A stretch of 6,067 nt of DNA from an uncultured Rhodanobacter sp. (GCA_903827735.1 CAIKJM010000247.1:1-6067); one strand, 5' to 3'; positions 1 through 6,067 are shown, counted from the stretch's first letter. A program made the numbers and translations. Notes: generated by a model from the sequence alone, not told the origin.

Positions 1-46
1 GAGATACGAATTCGTGACTGGAGTTCAGACGTGTGTCTTCCGATCT
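1..46 (+). other. Illumina TruSeq i7 adapter (sequencing artefact)
   Basis: Bases 1-5 (GAGAT) match the end of the P7 flow-cell sequence. Bases 6-13 (ACGAATTC) occupy the 8-base i7 index slot and are the reverse complement of GAATTCGT, the TruSeq HT index I recall as D706. Bases 14-46 match the TruSeq read-2 primer site, which ends in CTTCCGATCT, except that one C is missing after GACGTGTG. The order P7 end, index, primer is exactly that of a library adapter, so this is untrimmed adapter at a contig end and not genomic DNA. Any open frame starting at position 14 (peptide MTGVQTCVFRSH...) is an artefact. Confidence 0.97.
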
Positions 47-382
47 CATCCCCCCATCACGGCCGCGCCCGCGACAAGAATGACGAGCGACAACCATCGT
101 GCCGGCCAAGCCATAAACTTCATCGCGTTTTCCCCGGGTTGCGGAGCCGAAAGGCGTGCGGACGTGCCCGCACTAAGCCGGCCATGGCGACAAACTCAAC
201 AACAATATAACCGGATAATGTCCGAGAAACCGGACGCACTCTTATGCCGTGGTGGCCACACTTAAATAGCGTGCAGGCTTCAACCCCGCCGCCGCGCCGA
301 GCTGCCTGTTTTCTTTCAAGTACATCACACCCGGCAGCCCACAATCAGCCTGACGTATTAATACATTAATCCGTGTACGGGA
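47..382. other. Flank with no supported gene
   Basis: These 336 bases lie between the adapter and the stop codon of the minus-strand hydrolase. Open frames exist on both strands. The plus one starts inside the adapter. The minus one (120-344) has no convincing Shine-Dalgarno site and its product is Arg/Ala/Gly-rich, with no motif I recognise. The only local structures I see are a short palindrome CCGTGTACGG at 371-380, just past the hydrolase stop, and a doubled ATTAAT at 357-370. Neither is followed by a T-run that would make a clear terminator. Because the region abuts adapter sequence, its outermost bases may also be of low quality. Confidence 0.5.
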
Positions 383-1366
383 CTAGCGTCCGATAAAGCC
401 AATGCGCCCGAGCCAAGCCTGAAACATCGTCGGCCACTGGTCCTCATCGGGGATGCCGTCGGACAAGCCCGAACCGTGCACGCCATGCTTAAAAAGATGC
501 ACGTCGGCCGGTACCTGGTTGGCGCGCAGAGCGGCGGCGAAAGCCACGCTGTTTTCGGCACTGATGCGTTGGTCATCCTCGCTTTCGAAAAGAAAGACGG
601 GCGGTGCGCCGCGAGTCACATGATGCTGACCGGAAAGATCGTCTTCGAGTTGCTCCAGGTTAGGACCGTTGTAACCATAAAGCAGGTGTTTCAACGAACT
701 GGGTGATGCGTATTCCGACGGCAGCATCGAAATCACCGGATAGCCCAGGCCAAGAAACGCCAGCGTTGCGCGCGCGCCGTCGACCGCGTCATGCACCGGC
801 AGATCGAAATCGCTGTCCGGATGCAGCACCAGCGTGCTGGCCAGATGGCCGCCGGCCGAGAAACCGAACACGCCAATACGGCTGCCATCAATACCCAGTG
901 CGCGCGAATCGTGTCGAATAAGGTTCAGAGCGCGTCGTCCGTCCCACATCGGCACCGGATAACGATAAAGCCCATCGGGCTGCACCAGACGGTAATACAG
1001 GACGAACGCGACGACGTGCAGATGACTCGCAAAATATTCGGCCACCGGCGCCTGCTCTTTTGCATCCGAGAGACGGTCGTAGCCACCGCCGGGAATAATG
1101 ACTATCGCCGGACTATTTTTATTACGCACGCCCACCGGTGCATACATTTTCAAATAGGGAATATCGCGGCATGGGTCATCACCTCTCGCGCCGGGCGCGA
1201 TCCCCGGCCAGAGTCGAATTTCCGTAGCGTCCGACGAATCAAAACAGTTTTCCGAGCTGTCGGTTTGGCGGTCAGCCCTCGCTCGATCAGCGTGCCTCGC
1301 CGACGCCGCTCCTGCAAACACCACTATCGAAAGAAATGTGGCAACGACGAAAACCTTGTAACGCAT
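383..1366 (-). CDS. Secreted alpha/beta-hydrolase (esterase, acetyl-xylan-esterase-like)
   Basis: This is a 327-residue exported serine hydrolase. The start at 1366 is preferred because GGAG lies six bases upstream; an in-frame ATG at 1378 overlaps that GGAG, and a further ATG at 1420 would add 18 residues before the signal peptide. Residues 1-23 form a signal peptide (basic MRYK, hydrophobic core, cleavage after ASA). PGGGY at 92-96 takes the place of the HGGG oxyanion motif, as in BD-FAE/acetyl-esterase relatives of COG0657. GFSAGGHLA at 168-176 supplies the nucleophile Ser170. The probable acid is Asp265 in ESEDDQRIS, and the probable base is His297 in KHGVHGSGL. All triad elements are present and in order, so the enzyme should be active on a small ester, perhaps acetylated or feruloylated sugars in the periplasm or outside. 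It is transcribed divergently from the downstream cluster, so no shared operon is implied. The substrate is not determined by the sequence. Confidence 0.9.
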   Translation of the reverse strand: MRYKVFVVATFLSIVVFAGAASARHADRARADRQTDSSENCFDSSDATEIRLWPGIAPGARGDDPCRDIPYLKMYAPVGVRNKNSPAIVIIPGGGYDRLSDAKEQAPVAEYFASHLHVVAFVLYYRLVQPDGLYRYPVPMWDGRRALNLIRHDSRALGIDGSRIGVFGFSAGGHLASTLVLHPDSDFDLPVHDAVDGARATLAFLGLGYPVISMLPSEYASPSSLKHLLYGYNGPNLEQLEDDLSGQHHVTRGAPPVFLFESEDDQRISAENSVAFAAALRANQVPADVHLFKHGVHGSGLSDGIPDEDQWPTMFQAWLGRIGFIGR

Positions 1367-1700
1367 GCCACGCTCCATCAGATAACAACCAAGAAAATTA
1401 CAGGGCTTCGCCCCGCACACATCTCAAGACTGGGGACCTATCAGTGAACGGTTGCGAACCGCGTTAAATCACTCGGTACGAACGATGACGTCTGCGCGGT
1501 CAACATCGCCCATAAGACACATGATTTCTCATCGATATGCTTTAGTGAAGCGATCGCTCGCTCGCATCTGTGCATCGCACATACGCCGGCAGTGTGGTTA
1601 GCGCGTGGTATGAAATCGTCAGGGCGTGACGCATTCGTATTGCCGATCGCGCACGAGCGAAGTACATTCGGAGCGTTGTAGCTCAAGGCAGGAGAGCCAG
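1367..1700. promoter_or_regulatory. Divergent intergenic region
   Basis: This 334-base stretch separates the divergently read hydrolase and lipoprotein genes, so it should carry promoters for both. No open frame in it has a usable ribosome site; the short frames on either strand look spurious. For the rightward cluster, TGGTATGAA near 1606-1614 resembles an extended -10 element without a convincing -35. The run GCGATCGCTCGCTCGC at 1549-1564 is a short CG-rich repetitive patch of unknown meaning. I see no riboswitch or recognised operator. Confidence 0.4.
1397..1427 (-). promoter_or_regulatory. Weak candidate promoter for the hydrolase gene
   Basis: On the minus strand TTGAGA (1427-1422) is followed after 19 bases by TGTAAT (1402-1397), close to sigma-70 -35 and -10 hexamers but with a longer spacer than ideal. 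It would start transcription near 1390 and give a leader of about 24 bases before the start at 1366. A small hairpin, GGGC-GAA-GCCC, lies in the spacer. This is a visual match only. Confidence 0.25.
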
Positions 1701-2312
1701 ATGCTCAGCCCGTTCAACGTTCGTCGCGCCACTTTCTCGATCGCTGTTTCCGTTTTATTGATGACAGGATGCCATCCAGCCATGTCAGCCCAGACCAGTG
1801 CCACTATCGCTCCCCCGGCCCCAACGCATGCCGTGCCGTTGAAGTTCAAACAGCATAATTTTGAGGCTGTTTGCTACAACACGCTGACTTGCAGCGTCAT
1901 CTATGCCAATAACGACTTTACCAGGCTGTTCGAAAACAAGCCCTCGCCATCACCAAGTTCTCCTGACTACAAAAAGTCTTGGGGCACCGCTTCGTATATC
2001 GGCATTAAAAACTTTCCACCACCAGCCGAGGTCCGCTGGAAATCGAAGGATGGGGTAGCGCACGAGACCAAAGTCGATATTGGCGACATCTTCAAAGACG
2101 AGCTGATCTGGCACAACGTGCCTAAAGCGGATATGGCCGATTTTTACAGCGGCCCCGTCGCTGGAGAGCCCGATATTTTTCTTGAAGTGAACGATCGAAC
2201 CATCAACGTCTATATGACGACATTGATTCCGACAAAGACCGAACAAATTCCAGGAAACAAGAATAGTAACGGTCGTGACGATATTTTCCTGGCGTGGAGC
2301 CATACCTACTGA
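1701..2312 (+). CDS. Small lipoprotein, candidate immunity protein to the adjacent lipase
   Basis: This 203-residue protein starts at 1701, with AGGAG at 1690-1694 six bases upstream; an earlier in-frame ATG at 1626 would add a polar stretch before the signal peptide and lacks such a site. Residues 1-23 are a lipoprotein signal peptide ending in a lipobox-like LMTGC, giving lipidated Cys24. His rather than Asp follows the Cys, so outer-membrane sorting is expected. A Pro/Thr/Ala-rich linker (about 30-45) leads to a compact domain with Cys58 and Cys64, then WGTASYIGIKNFPPPAEVRW and IGDIFKDELIW segments that look like a beta-rich fold. I do not recognise a named family with certainty. It ends 15 bases before the DUF2235 hydrolase gene, so the two are probably co-transcribed. 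Tle1-type phospholipases are commonly encoded beside periplasmic or lipoprotein inhibitors (Tli), which makes immunity the leading inference. Base composition is more AT-rich than nearby genes: 27 of 60 bases are G/C at 1861-1920. Confidence 0.88.
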   Translation: MLSPFNVRRATFSIAVSVLLMTGCHPAMSAQTSATIAPPAPTHAVPLKFKQHNFEAVCYNTLTCSVIYANNDFTRLFENKPSPSPSSPDYKKSWGTASYIGIKNFPPPAEVRWKSKDGVAHETKVDIGDIFKDELIWHNVPKADMADFYSGPVAGEPDIFLEVNDRTINVYMTTLIPTKTEQIPGNKNSNGRDDIFLAWSHTY

Positions 2313-2327
2313 GCAAGGAGCTACGCC

Positions 2328-3758
2328 ATGGGTGGAGAATCTCAAAACCCGAGCAAAGACGGCGCGCCAAAGGACGGTTCGTTCTATCCCGCTGACGCAC
2401 AGAAACTGCAGACCTATAAAGAAGCTGGCACTGCGCTTTCAGAATTCAAAGCGCCCGTGCTCATCCATGCAAACAATCCACACGAACGGCTCTTCGTCGC
2501 CTGTATGGATGGCACAGGAAACGATGAAGTAGCTGATCCGCTGCACAAGACCAACGTCGCAAAGATAAATGACCAGGTCACTGCCCTGCGCTTGGGCGGC
2601 AGCAATCAGATTCACAACGGTTACGTCGCCGGACCGGGGACGCAGAGTGGCGCCATCGCAAGCACTTTGGACGGGATGAGTGGCGCCACCTACAACAAGC
2701 GTACCGAGGAGATGTACAAGCAATTCATCGATCAAGCCTGGAAGTGGAAAAGAGAGGATCCCCAGGCACAAATCAGAACAGCCGACATTGGTTTCAGTCG
2801 TGGGGCGGAACAAGCAGCCGGCTTCTCCCGTCTAGTGCAAGAGCGCGGCATCCAAGATCCTACGGGAGCCAAATACACCCGTGGCTCCGACGGCATGATC
2901 ACGCACGTGGAGTACACCAAAAAACCGCTGGTCCCACCCGGTGAAGTAGCCCAAGCGGTTGGACTGTTTGATCCGGTTGGCACTGGCAACCCGATGAAGC
3001 ATCAGGACCGTCGTCTGCCGCCCTCGGTGATCTCCGGCTTTCAAATCAATGCCGACGACGAACGCCGTGGGCTCTTCAAATCCGATCGCATCATCAAACC
3101 GGGGGAATCCGTTGACGGCCGCTTTCTGGCGGTAAACGTAGCTGGTGCGCACTCTGACGTCGGCGGCAGCTATCTGCGTGATGGGCTGGCGATCCGCAGC
3201 AACAACCTGATGACCGACTACTTAAACGGTTTGAGCGACAAGCCGTATCTGCAGAAGCAGGCCGAGCCGACCGATCAGCGACTGAACGTGGTGCATCGCT
3301 CCGAACAGAGCATGCTGCTGTACAAGTTTTATCCGAAGATTGATCGAACCGGCCCCGGCGGCTACAACGATCTTTTGGTGCCCAGAAATCAGATCGGTCG
3401 CGTAGGCGATGCGTATCACGCAGAGCCGCGCAACGAGGCACTCAGCAATCAGTTCGAACGACAGAAGGTAAAAATTGGCGCGTTACCCGCACCGCAGCAG
3501 GCGGCAACAGCGGCGACGAATGACCTCTCCTCACGGCTCGACAATATGCTGGCGGCGGGGCGATCCGGCGATCGTGCTGCGTTTCGCGCTGATACCCAGG
3601 CACTCGCCAATTCCGACGCGGCACGTACCATGCAAAACCAGGCGGCGACCACGATCAACCGACAGCCTCTGGCGCAGCAGCCGCAAGCCCCATCGCAACC
3701 TTCCCAACAGCCGATGCAGCAGCAGACGCCCGCCGTTGGCAATGGACCTCAGCGCTGA
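2328..3758 (+). CDS. DUF2235 alpha/beta-hydrolase, Tle1-like lipase effector candidate
   Basis: This is a 476-residue protein with AAGGAG seven bases before the start. It carries the DUF2235 hallmarks in order: CMDGTGND (59-66), AGPGTQSG (101-108), the nucleophile elbow GFSRGA (155-160, Ser157), FDPVG (214-218, Asp215 a likely catalytic acid) and AGAHSDVGGSY (272-282, His275 the likely base). DUF2235 is the family of Tle1, type VI-secreted phospholipases that attack membranes of rival cells. There is no signal peptide and no membrane segment, as expected for a protein made in the cytoplasm and exported by a dedicated apparatus. After the catalytic part, residues 386-476 form an Ala/Gln/Pro-rich tail: a helical piece (398-443), then a low-complexity stretch from about 446 to 466 dominated by Gln and Pro. 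It is sandwiched between the lipoprotein gene (15 bases upstream) and the membrane-protein gene (42 bases downstream). Family assignment is firm; phospholipase activity and secretion are inference. Confidence 0.9.
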   Translation: MGGESQNPSKDGAPKDGSFYPADAQKLQTYKEAGTALSEFKAPVLIHANNPHERLFVACMDGTGNDEVADPLHKTNVAKINDQVTALRLGGSNQIHNGYVAGPGTQSGAIASTLDGMSGATYNKRTEEMYKQFIDQAWKWKREDPQAQIRTADIGFSRGAEQAAGFSRLVQERGIQDPTGAKYTRGSDGMITHVEYTKKPLVPPGEVAQAVGLFDPVGTGNPMKHQDRRLPPSVISGFQINADDERRGLFKSDRIIKPGESVDGRFLAVNVAGAHSDVGGSYLRDGLAIRSNNLMTDYLNGLSDKPYLQKQAEPTDQRLNVVHRSEQSMLLYKFYPKIDRTGPGGYNDLLVPRNQIGRVGDAYHAEPRNEALSNQFERQKVKIGALPAPQQAATAATNDLSSRLDNMLAAGRSGDRAAFRADTQALANSDAARTMQNQAATTINRQPLAQQPQAPSQPSQQPMQQQTPAVGNGPQR

Positions 3759-3800
3759 CTATGCCGTGGCAAACGGCGATCGAGCAAGGAACGGAGCGAA

Positions 3801-4373
3801 ATGCAAGAAGACGAATTGACCGTACTGATCAGCAAGACCGCCGCCTTGATGGAACAGTTCGAACGACGCTGCGATGAAATCGACCAGCGCCTGCTGACGT
3901 CGTCGGAGGAACTCCAGAAGCTCACCCAACAGCTGCCGGCCGTGGTGAAACAGTCGGCGATAGAGTCCATGCAGGCGGTCCCTGGCCAGGTTTCGAGTCA
4001 AGTACAGCTCGGCATATCCCGTCCCGTTGCCGAGTACCAGCAGCGGCTGGATAAAGCCGGCAACGACATCGGCCACGCCTCGCATTCGCTGGCGCAGCAG
4101 ATCAAGCAAATCGAAAACCTGCAGCGACTGCTGATCTGGAAAGTCATCGGCATTACGGCCGCCTGCTTTTTGCTGCTGCTTGGCGGCGGCGTGTGGTTAT
4201 CTATGCATTACACCAAGGTCATCGAAGAAAATCAGATCAGCGCCGATCTGATGAAAACCTACAACAACGCTGACCTCGTCATGTGCGAAAAAGGCCAGCT
4301 CTGCGCGAATGTGGATATCAAGGGCAAGCATTACGGCGATCATCGGCAGTACGTTCCCGTACTATCGAGATAG
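3801..4373 (+). CDS. Coiled-coil single-pass membrane protein
   Basis: This 190-residue protein starts 42 bases after the DUF2235 gene. GGAG at 3793-3796 is only four bases from the ATG; AAGGA at 3786-3790 gives a ten-base alternative. Residues 1-110 are strongly helical and charged, rich in Glu, Gln and Arg, with heptad-like spacing typical of a coiled coil. A hydrophobic helix spans about 112-134 (IWKVIGITAACFLLLLGGG region). A short tail follows, holding Cys162 and Cys168 (MCEKGQLC) and a basic, Tyr-rich end. With no signal peptide and Lys/Arg before the helix, the coiled coil is probably cytoplasmic and the Cys pair periplasmic, where it could form a disulfide. Similar proteins in Xanthomonadales are, as I recall, annotated 'relaxation protein' without functional evidence; I would not rely on that name. 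Its position suggests it belongs to the lipase operon, possibly as an accessory, but its function is unknown. Confidence 0.85.
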   Translation: MQEDELTVLISKTAALMEQFERRCDEIDQRLLTSSEELQKLTQQLPAVVKQSAIESMQAVPGQVSSQVQLGISRPVAEYQQRLDKAGNDIGHASHSLAQQIKQIENLQRLLIWKVIGITAACFLLLLGGGVWLSMHYTKVIEENQISADLMKTYNNADLVMCEKGQLCANVDIKGKHYGDHRQYVPVLSR

Positions 4374-4520
4374 CGCGAATGGGCACCGGTCTCCATAATC
4401 ATCGTCGGATTTTTTACCGTCGAATCGAATAGGGCAGAGCGATATCGGCAAGAAGTTAGCCGCCCACATTTCGGCTTACTCACTTAATGCGTCAATCAAT
4501 AAGCCTTTCTCGGAGGCTAT

Positions 4521-4931
4521 ATGCAGAAACAAGCGATTCGCCCTTGGGTTTTTATTACGACCATCTTCGGCATCCATGCATACGCTCACGCGTCATGTAA
4601 CAGCCAAAACTTCAACAGTCATGCAGACCAGATTGCCTGCGAGATCCGACAAACAAAAATGACGTCGATTGAAGTGGATCGAACCTTCGAAAAAGTGATG
4701 GCAGCCAACCAACGATTCGAAAAAAATCCCGGCACTGCGCGTGGATTGTTTACGCATGCTCTAACTTCCGACCAAGCGGGTTGGCGCGTGTGGATCACCG
4801 AGGATTGCAAATTGCAAGGGGACGTTTCGATGGGCACCGCCGGCTCGGATATCGAGCAAGCATGCCTGCAAAATGCTTATTTGCAACGCATCAAGACGCT
4901 TCAGCACATAGCAACAACGTTGGGTAGCTAG
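4521..4931 (+). CDS. Secreted LprI/DUF1311-like four-cysteine protein
   Basis: This is a 136-residue protein with GGAGG at 4512-4516 just before the start. Residues 1-24 are a signal peptide (QKQAIRP, hydrophobic core, cleavage after AHA), so the mature part of about 112 residues is periplasmic or secreted. Cysteines lie at 26, 40, 96 and 115. The pattern C...(13)...C, a central helix, then QAGWRVWITEDC and a final C followed by a helix (LQNAYLQRIKTLQ) matches the layout of the LprI N-terminal/DUF1311 family: a helical bundle held by disulfides, with the conserved Q..W....C motif. Mycobacterial LprI inhibits lysozyme, but most family members are uncharacterised. The gene is 147 bases beyond the coiled-coil gene and probably has its own promoter. 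It is AT-richer than the gene to its right (28 of 60 G/C at 4621-4680, against 39 of 60 at 5401-5460). Confidence 0.8.
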   Translation: MQKQAIRPWVFITTIFGIHAYAHASCNSQNFNSHADQIACEIRQTKMTSIEVDRTFEKVMAANQRFEKNPGTARGLFTHALTSDQAGWRVWITEDCKLQGDVSMGTAGSDIEQACLQNAYLQRIKTLQHIATTLGS

Positions 4932-5196
4932 CGGCGTTTCGGATGCATCAATATTGCCCGCGATGATATCGACCGCTGCGCGTGTCTAAACGTCACGAAA
5001 CAGCTATTTGCGTCGTAAAGCGAATCGATACTCAATCGAAATCACGACGTCAAAGGAAAACTCCCCGCACGAAAGCTTTCTTGAGAGATTCGTCACCGGC
5101 CTCTTCCGCACCACTCTGGCATCGCATAAGCGGTCCATCAATCCAAATCACTCGCCCAGGCCTACACTGTCCCACCACGACTTTGGAGACTCATGC
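4932..5196. other. Intergenic spacer without a supported gene
   Basis: These 265 bases lie between two plus-strand genes. The frame of the downstream gene stays open back to a TTG at 5008, but that extension would encode a polar Ser/Thr/His-rich segment ahead of a membrane helix and has no convincing ribosome site. The stretch is better read as leader and promoter. I see no clear terminator for the gene on the left. Confidence 0.45.
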
Positions 5197-5895
5197 ATGC
5201 GCAGCCTGGATTTCAGCTCGTGGCAAACGCTGCTTTCGACCCTGCTGGGGCTGTCCGTCATCACGCTGATCGGCGTGGGCATACGGCTGTTAGCCATGCA
5301 GGTGATCCAGCAGCGGCGTGAGCGGGAGAATCGGCAGATCAACGAACGCTTGCGCACACTCATTGCTGCGTATAAGACACTCGGCGGTTCGTTCACCGGC
5401 AATCTTGCCGTCGACCCCAGCCATCTGCGTGATCTGCGACAGCGCCAGGAGCAGGCGGTGGCGTCCGGTGCTTCGGCAGTTGATTCGGCCTCTGCCGCAC
5501 TGCCGTCGTCTGCCGAGCGCCCCCGACGGATACGCGACGCTGTCGAAGCGGCGCTATCGGACATCATTCTGCTGGGCACGGAGGAACAGGTCGAACTCGC
5601 CGCAAAGGCGGCTACCGAACTCGCCGAAGGTCGCGCGGTGCATACCGCGGAGCTCGTAAAGTCGCTGCGTAACTTCATTCGCCAGGTGCTGGATCTGGAG
5701 CCCATTTCGGCAAAGCTCTCCATTCCGCTGCAAGGACCCGCCCGGGTCGCCACCACGCGGGGCAAAGGCGAAGGTGGTTCCAAAGGCGAGAATGGAAGCG
5801 GCGGCGGCAAAAGCGGCGGATCAGGCGGCGGCGTGGGCGGCATGGGTATCGGCGGCGTCCATCCTGACGACGATGATGCCGACCACCATCATTGA
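5197..5895 (+). CDS. Membrane-anchored helical protein with Gly-rich, Asp/His-ending tail
   Basis: This 232-residue protein is read from the ATG at 5197, which has GGAG at 5185-5188 eight bases upstream; this start puts the membrane helix at the N-terminus. Residues about 11-35 form one hydrophobic helix (LLSTLLGLSVITLIGVGIRLL). It is followed at once by a highly charged helix (QQRRERENRQINERLRTL, 38-55), so the bulk is probably cytoplasmic by the positive-inside rule. A conserved-looking core follows: LIAAYKTLGGSFTGNL, a DPSHLRDLRQR segment, and LLGTEEQVELAAKAATELAEG through RNFIRQVLDLEPI. From about 189 to 220 the chain is mostly Gly with Lys, Ser and Glu, and it ends in VHPDDDDADHHH, a possible metal-binding cluster. 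I recall similar cores as conserved hypothetical proteins in many proteobacteria. No function is known to me, and nothing in the window ties it to the lipase cluster. Confidence 0.85.
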   Translation: MRSLDFSSWQTLLSTLLGLSVITLIGVGIRLLAMQVIQQRRERENRQINERLRTLIAAYKTLGGSFTGNLAVDPSHLRDLRQRQEQAVASGASAVDSASAALPSSAERPRRIRDAVEAALSDIILLGTEEQVELAAKAATELAEGRAVHTAELVKSLRNFIRQVLDLEPISAKLSIPLQGPARVATTRGKGEGGSKGENGSGGGKSGGSGGGVGGMGIGGVHPDDDDADHHH

Positions 5896-5904
5896 GCGCT
5901 GCAA

Positions 5905-5929
5905 CCGATCGCTGACATAAGCGATACGG
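5905..5929. other. Stem-loop after the last gene
   Basis: ATCGCT (5908-5913) and AGCGAT (5920-5925) pair perfectly around a six-base loop. The stem can be extended by CCG/CGG (5905-5907 with 5927-5929) across one bulged A. It starts ten bases after the stop at 5895, a usual place for a terminator. On the plus strand it is followed by an A-run (5937-5942), not a T-run, so an intrinsic terminator for this gene is not well supported. It could be a weak or Rho-assisted 3' end. Confidence 0.35.
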
Positions 5930-6032
5930 CGTAATCAAAAAACTCGTTCTCGCTAGGCGCAACGCCGACGTGGGTACGATGGCGCCAGGCAGCCACGTAA
6001 ACGTTGGTGTAGCCAGCGCCCACTCCGACGCA

Positions 6033-6058
6033 GCTGTCTTTTCAAGCCGTCTTTTCAA
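6033..6058. repeat. Tandem 13-bp direct repeat
   Basis: Two adjacent 13-base units, 6033-6045 (GCTGTCTTTTCAA) and 6046-6058 (GCCGTCTTTTCAA), differ at one base. They lie nine bases from the right edge of the window. They may be a small natural duplication or slippage, or an assembly effect if the contig ends here. Confidence 0.75.
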
Positions 6059-6067
6059 CTATGCGCA

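Noticed and set aside
14..265. 83-residue plus-strand open frame
   Set aside because: It begins inside the Illumina adapter; its first eleven codons are adapter sequence and the rest shows no motif.
791..1447. 218-residue plus-strand frame
   Set aside because: It is antisense to the hydrolase, whose signal peptide, catalytic motifs and ribosome site are all in place.
1441..1686. 81-residue minus-strand frame upstream of the hydrolase
   Set aside because: It has no ribosome site, lies in the divergent promoter region and has no recognisable sequence features.
4374..4520. T-run at 4408-4415 as terminator of the lipase cluster
   Set aside because: The bases before the T-run do not form a GC-rich hairpin; only short direct CGTCG repeats flank it.
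5148..5843. 231-residue minus-strand frame with a Pro-rich start
   Set aside because: It is the antisense shadow of the membrane-protein gene; the Pro-rich start is the complement of its Gly-rich tail.
5979..6067. Plus-strand frame from ATG at 5979, open to the right edge (MAPGSHVNVGVASAH...)
   Set aside because: There is no Shine-Dalgarno site before the ATG, it is only 29 codons before the edge, and the opposite strand is equally open, so it cannot be called.
1..6067. CRISPR array, tRNA, rRNA or insertion sequence
   Set aside because: I see no regularly spaced repeats, no cloverleaf or rRNA motifs, and no transposase motifs or terminal inverted repeats.

Overview
The window looks like the end of a short-read assembly contig. 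Bases 1-46 are not biological: they match an Illumina TruSeq i7 adapter, including the end of P7, an 8-base index and the read-2 primer site with one base missing. Genomic sequence starts at about position 47. The rest is GC-rich bacterial DNA with good Shine-Dalgarno sites, Gram-negative export signals (a lipobox, Ala-X-Ala signal peptides) and protein families I associate with gammaproteobacteria of the Xanthomonadales (Xanthomonas, Dyella or Luteibacter-like). That placement is inference from protein style, not from a marker gene.

Layout: 47-382 holds no gene I can support. A secreted alpha/beta-hydrolase (esterase type) is encoded on the minus strand at 383-1366. A divergent intergenic region of 334 bases follows. 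Then comes a tight plus-strand cluster: a small lipoprotein (1701-2312), a DUF2235/Tle1-like alpha/beta-hydrolase with a glutamine-rich tail (2328-3758), and a coiled-coil, single-pass membrane protein (3801-4373). Next are a secreted four-cysteine protein resembling the LprI/DUF1311 family (4521-4931) and a membrane-anchored helical protein with a glycine-rich, Asp/His-ending tail (5197-5895). The last 172 bases contain a stem-loop and a 13-bp tandem repeat but no confident gene.

The most interesting part is 1701-4373. DUF2235 hydrolases include the Tle1 phospholipase effectors of type VI secretion, whose neighbours are often periplasmic or lipoprotein immunity proteins. Here a lipoprotein sits 15 bases upstream of the hydrolase, and the hydrolase itself has no signal peptide. 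This fits an antibacterial lipase effector with its immunity protein, plus a third membrane component of unknown role. The Gln-rich C-terminus also recalls the tails of Xanthomonadales type IV secretion effectors, although I do not see the core motifs of that secretion domain. The secretion route is therefore open. No secretion-apparatus gene is present in the window.
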